NCBI GenBank assembly: GCA_046542255.1
Contig: JBKHBT010000027.1
Coordinates: 1-36,759 of the forward strand
DNA: 36,759 bases
Direction: 5' to 3'
Source of the DNA: JBKHBT01 sp046542255
GTDB taxonomy: Bacteria > UBP14 > UBA6098 > JBKHBT01
The position numbers and the translations under genes were made by a program. Below are positions 25,201-31,300 of the stretch, piece by piece (within the stretch, counting starts at the first letter, position 1; each line of letters starts with the position of its first letter). The notes beneath the pieces are model-generated. The model searched no databases and had not been told where the DNA came from. It saw nothing but the letters and a program-made list of their open reading frames with translations.

Positions 25201-27829
25201 GTTTGAAGAAGGGCAAAAAACCTATGAAACTGATATTGAACTCGAAGATGATTTTCCAGAAGAAAAAACGCATGTGGGCGGTAATAAAATGGCTCCTGAA
25301 ATCGAAGATACTAATGAAGGTATAGCCCCAGAAATAGAAGATATTAAAGATACTATCGCACCAGATATGGCTGAAGAAAAAGAAGAAAAAGGGCCCAAAA
25401 TAGCACCCGAAATCGATTTGGAAAATGTAGCCGAGATCAAAGAAAATGAATATCCTAAAGAAGATAGTGAACTCGAAAGTAAACAAAATTCAATCGCTGA
25501 AGAAATGCCAATCGCAATCGACCTGGACGAAGAGAAAATTGCAGAAGAAGCAGAATTTGAAAACTATATTAAGCAAGATACGACTGCTAATAATAAAGAA
25601 GCTATAATCGCTCCTGAAATTATTGATGAGCCTGAAAGCCATCAGGCAGGACAAGAAGTAAAAGAAGAAAATCAATTTTCCGATCGACAAGAAGAAAAAA
25701 GCAGCGAATTCAATGGTCTTTTTCTTTCTCCAGAAGAAATTCGAAAAAGGCATTACTCCGTGGATAATGAACCAAAAGACTATAGTGAAGACTACGATAT
25801 CGATCTTGCTGATGATATAGATAAAATGATACAAGAAACCGATCATCAAGAAGACCAACAAAAAGAAGCGAGAACACAAGATTCTGAAAAAGAGCTGGTA
25901 TTTCTCGATAATGATAATTTCGATGATGACTTATCTGAAGATATTGTCCCTAAAAAAAAGACGGTAAATGAAATGGCCCCTAATGGCGAATATAGCCGGA
26001 CAATAGAAATCGATCTGGATGAATTGGATAATCAGTACTCTGATGAGCCAACCAATGATTTCAATATCGAAATGCAATTACCAAATAAGGATAACCTTCT
26101 CAAGGAAACCAATCTTCTTGATGAACTTCCTTCGATATCTAAAGAAGATAAAACAAAAAAAACCGAGAAAGTGGATTCCGAAATTTCTGATGATATGCGC
26201 GATCTCGAAGAGATTCTTAATCAAAATAATCAGCAAAGACAGACAAGGCTCGATAAAACAGATTTTTCAATCGATAAACCGGCTGATAAAGTAGAATCTG
26301 GCTTATTTATAGAAACCCAGGAAGACTCCAAAGATGTTGATGAACCAGAACTTCCTGAAGATGTTATGGAAAAACTCGAAGAGCAAGTAAAAGAACAATT
26401 GTTAGCAGCCGATATCGAACAATCTATGATCGATCGCTATGGTGAAAGAGATTTCGATGGAATCGATGAACTTAGTTCTTCAGAGACGAAATGGCATAAT
26501 CAAATAAATACTCAAGAAAAACTCGATGACCCTGATTTTATTAACCAGTTTACGATAAGCGATGATAGGCGATCAAGTAGAGAAAAACCGATCCCAGCAA
26601 GAGGTGAAGAGCAAAATGATATGCTGGACCTCGATGGTATATTGCAGGAAAATGCAGAAGATTTCATATCACAGGAAAATCAAAAAGAAGATTTGCCATC
26701 CCAAAAAGAACTGGAAGAAGACCATATTTCGGACACAATGTTGGAATCCCTGGAATTAGAAGATATAATCGAGGATGATGATTTCCGCCCAGAAGAAAAA
26801 TTAGAAAGTATCCTGGAAGATGCTGATGTCGAATCCGGCCTACCAGGTTCAGAAAATGATCGAAGATTCGATACATTAGAAAATTTGGATGAAACAGAAG
26901 TAAATCGAATCGATGATTTCCTATCACCCGAGAAAACCAAACAACAGACACAAACACACGATGATTCATACAATATAGATGAAATCAAATCACCAGAAAT
27001 GACAGGAGAAAAACTAACTGCAAAGAAAAATGGATTTGATAAAGCTTCAATATTTCATGGAAAAAAAGTAAATAAAATTGAAATTCCTGATAGAATTCTT
27101 GCCGAAATATATAAAAACCCACATATTAAAGGCAAATATGAGGCAAAAAAGTTAATCGATATGGAAGATGAGAATAAAACCGAAAGTAATATTATCTTTT
27201 CCAATATTGAAGAAAATATAGCAATCGATATTTCAAGCACATTTCCACAAATGTCACTTAATTCCGTTTTTAACCTGAAAAACAAATGCATCGGAATATC
27301 AAATGGGGAATACAAAAATAAGCCTACAATGCTTCTGAGACTGGATGAACACATCAAATCGGCCACTATGCTAAAATCTCTGGACAAAATTAGCCAGGAT
27401 TTATTTAATTCAAAAAATGGAAAAAAGACAAATAAAAATTACGCATATCCTGATATAGAGGAAAAAAATATCAAATCTTTGGATATTAAAGGCATTAAAT
27501 ACTTTCTTAATGATGACGAAATTACTATTTTTACTGATGGTAAGCTAAAAGCTTTGCCCGATAGGCTAATAAATAAAAAACTCCATGAGAATGAAAAAGA
27601 CTTAATGAATACAATATTTAATTTTTCTAATCAAATGGCTCGAACAATTTCAAAAATATTATTAGTAAATGATAGAAAATATCTGGAGGACGGTGTTTTT
27701 AAGACCGATAGGTTTGTGGGTGTTATGTTCTCGGTCTTGGGCGCAACCGTTTTCTATATTGCAGATACTGATTTCAAGCCGGGAAGATTAATACTAAATG
27801 GTAAAAAAATTATCAAGTCTTTCCGCTAA
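22253..27829 (+). CDS. Giant four-TM protein with acidic disordered region
   Basis: I do not recognise this 1858-residue protein. Residues 1-145 hold four hydrophobic helices (about 8-28, 51-66, 75-99, 121-145). From ~155 to ~1590 it is dominated by Glu, Asp, Lys, Ser and Asn and should be disordered, except for one helical, less acidic island at about 379-490 (EAFVMFQEILDLNYAKKAAG, ASVLERIIETGEN). Short hydrophobic-acidic motifs recur along it. The last ~260 residues are more basic and hydrophobic, predicted folded (VGVMFSVLGATVFYIADTDF, then RLILNGKKIIKSFR), and could be a divergent Roadblock-type domain. The ATG at 22253 has a weak ribosome-binding site. It leads the five-gene MglA/Roadblock operon, so a scaffold for that switch is the best guess. 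Confidence 0.85.
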   Translation: MKDTTKFITLVIDAILLVFIAVICYLFYNLELTNSLPEYLYHLDSYSMFKIPVELLYYTLLLYLFTGRSFNLKKWGIGFLAIVISRILVSGAVAGSFYYLSKETGNSLEFNTALKDALYNFTPTYIIQFLISPWLAYPFLESFFPGLLNPDSTGTELPKRKSIIESETPDDAFITPKEIDEMVKSETIPPGYMTNKKASKGKFDIEKVKLPEKEDIGSKPLIKTRPQNENKPMPDWDSIMNEPSDAAKQDQTKQNLDLDKILNENQISSQDVNDIFVETQAPSDVIESEKEETAIDEKAPEKQNNEANFASDIPEIELEDILDNDFLIEEESNDEDIEDKTIENIQNDEQKQPIEEDKAVIADVIDEQTPKEKTSKSQTLRKGKPKNLAEDEAFVMFQEILDLNYAKKAAGVLKKILKDNVDFPIIFKASVLERIIETGENKVSAEYIYDQAPFEFIDFQKTQKDLELDSMFLKIPIEELLVQMDKDIPLDETPEPVKWMTENEKIPQDDLFKEAEVPKEKDTKIVDQYDDMELNDTNQDDQSQKEKQTEEQPAENIKRSEGVIQGRETIEESIAENEQFEQLEEEKPVEAQASDSDTESEDVKEQGLEELDIENMFSEIKPQEENPDEIQEFSDFDSLPKEQKEMLRKAGVDESIFEEESHEDNETQEEGSVEVPEEENTEITEKDILDDNTLELDIEEEPILDDESIDSEKLDESTVIGESEKTEEAIDDKEKSTDEINDKSIETSGTEVDSSEEESEEMPLLENDIFEDDFTNEENDDTLQTEMPISLEEDGKNEEKPEIILNANGFDQEPVNDDIDIVMDASSLDEKSTDDSQDDVSIEIMGDIFSEGDKATSQIDTPKEEIQEDEKNENGENIPSNESNIIEAIETDEKEASSEKAVPVIEDKTESADEKQEDEVKVAEEIQEGRIELEIPKEQKASGLFNEELFSEEGGENNQEEEPQEEEFPEIKKEDISAQLEKMFEEGQKTYETDIELEDDFPEEKTHVGGNKMAPEIEDTNEGIAPEIEDIKDTIAPDMAEEKEEKGPKIAPEIDLENVAEIKENEYPKEDSELESKQNSIAEEMPIAIDLDEEKIAEEAEFENYIKQDTTANNKEAIIAPEIIDEPESHQAGQEVKEENQFSDRQEEKSSEFNGLFLSPEEIRKRHYSVDNEPKDYSEDYDIDLADDIDKMIQETDHQEDQQKEARTQDSEKELVFLDNDNFDDDLSEDIVPKKKTVNEMAPNGEYSRTIEIDLDELDNQYSDEPTNDFNIEMQLPNKDNLLKETNLLDELPSISKEDKTKKTEKVDSEISDDMRDLEEILNQNNQQRQTRLDKTDFSIDKPADKVESGLFIETQEDSKDVDEPELPEDVMEKLEEQVKEQLLAADIEQSMIDRYGERDFDGIDELSSSETKWHNQINTQEKLDDPDFINQFTISDDRRSSREKPIPARGEEQNDMLDLDGILQENAEDFISQENQKEDLPSQKELEEDHISDTMLESLELEDIIEDDDFRPEEKLESILEDADVESGLPGSENDRRFDTLENLDETEVNRIDDFLSPEKTKQQTQTHDDSYNIDEIKSPEMTGEKLTAKKNGFDKASIFHGKKVNKIEIPDRILAEIYKNPHIKGKYEAKKLIDMEDENKTESNIIFSNIEENIAIDISSTFPQMSLNSVFNLKNKCIGISNGEYKNKPTMLLRLDEHIKSATMLKSLDKISQDLFNSKNGKKTNKNYAYPDIEEKNIKSLDIKGIKYFLNDDEITIFTDGKLKALPDRLINKKLHENEKDLMNTIFNFSNQMARTISKILLVNDRKYLEDGVFKTDRFVGVMFSVLGATVFYIADTDFKPGRLILNGKKIIKSFR
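25289..25428 (+). repeat. Degenerate APEIED repeats in the giant protein
   Basis: Four units of about 11-15 residues start MAPEIED, IAPEIED, IAPDMAE and IAPEIDL, separated by acidic linkers. A further IAPEI occurs at about 25609-25623. The DNA copies differ at many third positions, so the repeats are old or held by selection at protein level. Confidence 0.55.
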
Positions 27830-27838
27830 GGAGATACT

Positions 27839-28705
27839 ATGAACGAATTTTCTGCTACAATGATTCCAATTGTTCTTGTTTTAATTATAGTTACATTGAT
27901 TGCAATCATTATTATCATAAACTCAGGCAAAAACAAAAAAGATCAAGACAAAGATAAAAACAATAATGTGACCTTCACAAATGGTAATACTCAAATAGAA
28001 AGTCCAGGCTTGCAAAATCAAAAAAGAAAATTATCTGAAACCAGAAAAGTGAATTTGCCACGTAAAAACGGTAAAGCAATGGATCTCGAAGCAGAACTGG
28101 AAAAACTCAAACAACAAAAGCATCGACAAAAATCTGATATTTCTAATATCTCAAAAAGCAGAATGCAGGCTTATGCCCAGCAGCCGAAGAAGGAAGAAGA
28201 TATAAAATCTTCAAGAAAATTTCTTCCTCTAGATGAATCTGGCATGCAAAATACTTCGTCAAAACAGCCAGAAACCCCGGACCATAGTAAAATACCAGAC
28301 AATATGTTCAAACAATCAACGCTCCCCGAGGATGGCATTTTGGCTATACCCTATAAACTTACTAATGTCGATGGAGTATTTGCCAGCGTGCTTTTTGATA
28401 ATTCTGGTTTGCCTATTTCTCATGCAAATAACCACAATATAGATAAAGAAACCATCTCAGCCTATTCAGCAGAATCTTTAAGGGTTGTCAGAAAGCTTGG
28501 CGATAATGAAGATTCTCAGATTACATGGTTTTCCGCCTGGTTCGATGAATATATCATGATTGTAATTATGAAGTATGGCATGGGTTGTACGATTCTTCTT
28601 GATAAGAATCTTCTTGATAAAAATTCAGATTTGATGCATATTTCATCTCTGGCAAAGTCAGTGATCGAAGAACTCACTAGTTATAGTCCGAAGGAGTACG
28701 CATGA
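27839..28705 (+). CDS. Membrane-anchored Roadblock/LC7 protein with basic linker
   Basis: The protein has 288 residues. One TM helix (about 8-28, IPIVLVLIIVTLIAIIIIIN) anchors the N-terminus. A ~130-residue linker follows that is rich in Lys, Gln and Asn, with a basic helical part (AELEKLKQQKHRQK). The C-terminal ~115 residues fit the Roadblock/LC7 fold: VDGVFASVLFDNSGLPISHA, a long helix ETISAYSAESLRVVRKLG, strands WFSAWFDEYIMIVIMK and GCTILLDK, and a closing helix SSLAKSVIEEL. Roadblock dimers bind small GTPases and act as their GAPs or scaffolds. AAGGAG overlaps the stop codon of the giant gene, 5 bases before this ATG, and the end overlaps the next Roadblock gene by ATGA. Expression is thus tightly coupled. 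Confidence 0.8.
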   Translation: MNEFSATMIPIVLVLIIVTLIAIIIIINSGKNKKDQDKDKNNNVTFTNGNTQIESPGLQNQKRKLSETRKVNLPRKNGKAMDLEAELEKLKQQKHRQKSDISNISKSRMQAYAQQPKKEEDIKSSRKFLPLDESGMQNTSSKQPETPDHSKIPDNMFKQSTLPEDGILAIPYKLTNVDGVFASVLFDNSGLPISHANNHNIDKETISAYSAESLRVVRKLGDNEDSQITWFSAWFDEYIMIVIMKYGMGCTILLDKNLLDKNSDLMHISSLAKSVIEELTSYSPKEYA

Positions 28706-29046
28706 AAAATGTACTTGCGAAGATAAATCAGCTTCCTGGTGTAATAGGAAGCACTCTTGTCGCCGAAGATGGCATAGTCATTGTGTCTGACCTTGCAGTT
28801 GCAGTACAAGATGAGATAGTCGGAGCTATGATATCGGCAATTGGAGTTTCAACTGTTAAAGCTATCAAAAGACTCGACCATGGCAATTTCGAATTGCTGG
28901 TGGTCGAAGCCAAAAACGGCAAACTTTTTATTAGCCTTACTAATAAGGGATTTCTCGGGGTACTCTCCGAGAATGATGTAAATATTGGCCTAATAAGAAT
29001 AGAAATCGTAGAAGCAGCTAAAGCTATAAACAAATTGAAGTACTGA
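28702..29046 (+). CDS. Roadblock/LC7 protein (MglB-like)
   Basis: This 114-residue soluble protein is a single Roadblock/LC7 domain: first helix NVLAKINQLPGVIGSTLVAE, strand DGIVIVSDL, helix EIVGAMISAIGVSTVKAIKRL, strands FELLVVEAKNGKLFISLTNK and FLGVLSE, and a last helix IEIVEAAKAINKL. MglB of this size forms dimers that stimulate GTP hydrolysis by MglA; similar length and gene order suggest the same here. The ATG overlaps the previous stop (ATGA), with GGAG just upstream, and its own stop overlaps the GTPase start (TGATG). It is probably the direct partner of the GTPase. Confidence 0.88.
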   Translation: MKNVLAKINQLPGVIGSTLVAEDGIVIVSDLAVAVQDEIVGAMISAIGVSTVKAIKRLDHGNFELLVVEAKNGKLFISLTNKGFLGVLSENDVNIGLIRIEIVEAAKAINKLKY

Positions 29047-29663
29047 TGTCAACTATTAATTTTGCAAAAAAGGAAATCAACTGTAAGATCGTGTATTATG
29101 GATGTGCTCTATCTGGCAAAACCACTAATTTGCAATATATCCATCAACACATAGCAAGCGATACACGAAGTAATATGGTAAGCCTGAATACCAAAGGCGA
29201 TAGGACATTATTCTTCGACTTTTTACCACTTACAACTGGTTCGATAGAAGGCTTCAAGACGAGATTCCAGCTATATACTGTTCCCGGACAGGTGATTTAT
29301 AATGCCACAAGAAAGCTGGTTCTTCAGGGGGTCGATGGCGTAGTATTCGTTGCTGACTCACAAATCTCCAGATTGCAGATGAATAAAGAAAGCTTCCAAA
29401 ACCTTAAAGAGAATCTTGCCGAAATGCATCTTGCACTCGATAGAGTTCCATATCTACTCACATACAATAAAAGAGACCTGGATGATATTGCTCCTACCCC
29501 ATTTTTGAACTATCTGCTAAATAGAGAAAAGAATAAAGTGCCAGCTATCGAGACAATTGCTACAAATGGCTATGGAGTATTCAAAGCGCTTAATACAATA
29601 TCCAAAATGGTTTTGGTAAAGCTTATTACAGAGCTTAAAGAACAAAAAATAAAAGGAAAATAA
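29046..29663 (+). CDS. MglA-like Ras-family small GTPase
   Basis: This 205-residue protein has the MglA pattern. The P-loop is GCALSGKT (19-26), and switch I lies around NTKGDRTLFFDF. The Walker B/G3 region reads TVPGQVIYNATRK, with Pro-Gly-Gln in place of the Asp of eukaryotic Ras (typical for MglA). LQGVDGVVFVADSQ follows, and the base-recognition motif is NKRD (141-144). MglA in its GTP form marks the leading cell pole in myxobacteria and directs type IV pili and gliding motors. The start overlaps the Roadblock stop in TGATG. It sits between two Roadblock genes, as expected for a GTPase with its regulators. No lipid anchor or membrane helix was seen. Confidence 0.92.
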   Translation: MSTINFAKKEINCKIVYYGCALSGKTTNLQYIHQHIASDTRSNMVSLNTKGDRTLFFDFLPLTTGSIEGFKTRFQLYTVPGQVIYNATRKLVLQGVDGVVFVADSQISRLQMNKESFQNLKENLAEMHLALDRVPYLLTYNKRDLDDIAPTPFLNYLLNREKNKVPAIETIATNGYGVFKALNTISKMVLVKLITELKEQKIKGK

Positions 29664-29687
29664 CAGTATAAATAAAGGGCTAAAGAA

Positions 29688-30131
29688 ATGGACTTACCTG
29701 TAAATTATGTAATATATGAGGATGACCAGTTTCAATTGGATCAGCTCCTTCGGGAACTTCTCAAAGAATCCAATGCAAAGACTGCCATCCTTGTCGACCA
29801 GGCAGGTTTCATGTTTGCGCAGCAGGGTTTTTCTCAGGATATCGATGTGGAATCCCTTGCCGTGCTTGCTGCCGGTTCTTTCGCATCAACAAGAGAACTT
29901 GCAAGGCTGGTTGGTGAAGAAGAATTCTCGGTGCTCTTCCATCAAGGAAGAAGGGATAATATTCATCTTTCTCTTATCGGAGAAGACAATATTTTAGTCG
30001 TAATTTTTGAAAGCACCACTACTATTGGTATGGTTAGGCTTTGCGCAAGAGAAGCAGCCAAGAAAATGCTTCCAATTATCGGAAATATCAAGAAAAGGTC
30101 GATGAGAAAGCAGCCAGATATTGAAAGTTAA
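29688..30131 (+). CDS. Roadblock/LC7 protein, larger MglB-like type
   Basis: This 147-residue protein is a Roadblock/LC7 domain with a ~20-residue N-terminal extension and a basic tail (IKKRSMRKQPDIES). The core reads KTAILVDQAGFMFAQQG, then the helix SLAVLAAGSFASTRELARLVG, the strands FSVLFHQGRRDNIHLSLIGE and ILVVIFESTTTIGMVRL, and a last helix. This is the classic form found beside MglA genes in many bacteria. It lies 24 bases after the GTPase gene and ends the operon. Its TAA shares the palindrome TTAA (30128-30131) with the stop codon of the convergent nucleotidyltransferase gene. Confidence 0.9.
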   Translation: MDLPVNYVIYEDDQFQLDQLLRELLKESNAKTAILVDQAGFMFAQQGFSQDIDVESLAVLAAGSFASTRELARLVGEEEFSVLFHQGRRDNIHLSLIGEDNILVVIFESTTTIGMVRLCAREAAKKMLPIIGNIKKRSMRKQPDIES

Positions 30132-31300
30132 TGATTGGTATTGGTTTTCGGAATTTCCTCGAGAACCAAACGTTTTGCATCCTGAAGGCCGACAACTTTA
30201 GATTTATAACGATTATACTCGATAAGGTCGTATAAATGTCCTATCTTTCTTTTGTTTTCATAGCCAACCCATTTTAAAATATCATCGCCTGTAATAAAAC
30301 TGGGAATATGGATGCCGGGAAATATTTGCATAATATTCGAGGTATCGATATTTAAGGCTTTGCATAGCTTCTCTAATCTGGCAAAATCGAAATGCCTGAT
30401 CGAATGAAAAATCTCGAAATCATCATAGCTCTTCCAATTATCGATAGATAAGATAGCCCTGTATAATCTGGTGATCTCCTGTCTTTCATTACGCGGGAAT
30501 TGGTATTTTAATAGGATATCGCCAATTTTTTCTGCACCGATATTGGAATTATAGAGCAAATAGCAGACAGAATCATTTTTTCCTAAATCGAGAATTTCCT
30601 GAGCACAGAATTTCTTTGTATATCCAAAAAGATGTTCGAATAAATTACAATCCTTCAGTATCGGGCCGAGATTGTCTCTATTGGGATTCTGTATTATATT
30701 CTGAAGCTCTTTACCTACCAAACCTGGCGAGAGCGCTTTTACTGAATCTGAAAGGTGTTTGATGGCTGCTTTTGTGTTCTCTTCAATATCAAAATCCAGT
30801 CGGGTGGCAAAGCTTATGGCCCTAATAATCCTGAAAACATCCTGCTCAAATCGGATTTTGGGTTCTCCTATCGTCCTGAGCAGACTATTTTTTATATCTT
30901 CCAGGCCACCGAAAAGGTCGATCAACTCGCCATCAAAGAGCTTCACGGCGAGTGCATTGACAGTGAAATCTCGCCTTTTCAAATCTTCTTCTATATTATC
31001 GATGAATTCAACATTCGAATGCCTTCCAGAATAGCAGCTATCGCATCTCATGCGAGCTATTTCGATATCATAATCACCGATTTTGAAATTTAATATGCCA
31101 TAATGGTGATTGATATTATATTTACCCGGGATATAATCTATCAAATCTTCTATATTTGAATTTGTAATAAGGTCGAAATCCTTTGTATGCCTATCCAAAA
31201 TAGCATCACGAACCATACCACCGACTGCATAGAGAGTATGGCCATCCTCGATTATTTGCATTAGGAGTATTTGAATATTTTTCGGTAATAGGATTTTCAT
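30128..31300 (-). CDS. tRNA nucleotidyltransferase / poly(A) polymerase family protein
   Basis: This 390-residue protein is a class II nucleotidyltransferase. The head domain has YAVGGMVRDAILD and the metal-binding DFD (D41, D43). The neck has RRDFTVNALA, LIDLFGGLEDI and DVFRIIRAISFATRLDFDIE. Such enzymes add or repair the CCA end of tRNA or add poly(A) tails to RNA; sequence alone does not separate the two, but length and the body region suit a CCA-adding enzyme. No HD domain is visible. It starts with ATG at 31300, overlapping the lamin-tail gene by ATGA, so it is translated from the same message. Its end overlaps the last MglA-operon gene. Confidence 0.88.
   Translation of the reverse strand: MKILLPKNIQILLMQIIEDGHTLYAVGGMVRDAILDRHTKDFDLITNSNIEDLIDYIPGKYNINHHYGILNFKIGDYDIEIARMRCDSCYSGRHSNVEFIDNIEEDLKRRDFTVNALAVKLFDGELIDLFGGLEDIKNSLLRTIGEPKIRFEQDVFRIIRAISFATRLDFDIEENTKAAIKHLSDSVKALSPGLVGKELQNIIQNPNRDNLGPILKDCNLFEHLFGYTKKFCAQEILDLGKNDSVCYLLYNSNIGAEKIGDILLKYQFPRNERQEITRLYRAILSIDNWKSYDDFEIFHSIRHFDFARLEKLCKALNIDTSNIMQIFPGIHIPSFITGDDILKWVGYENKRKIGHLYDLIEYNRYKSKVVGLQDAKRLVLEEIPKTNTNH

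Noticed and set aside
25181..25486. Phe-rich frame opposite the APEIED repeats
   Set aside because: Shadow of Glu/Lys codons in the real gene.
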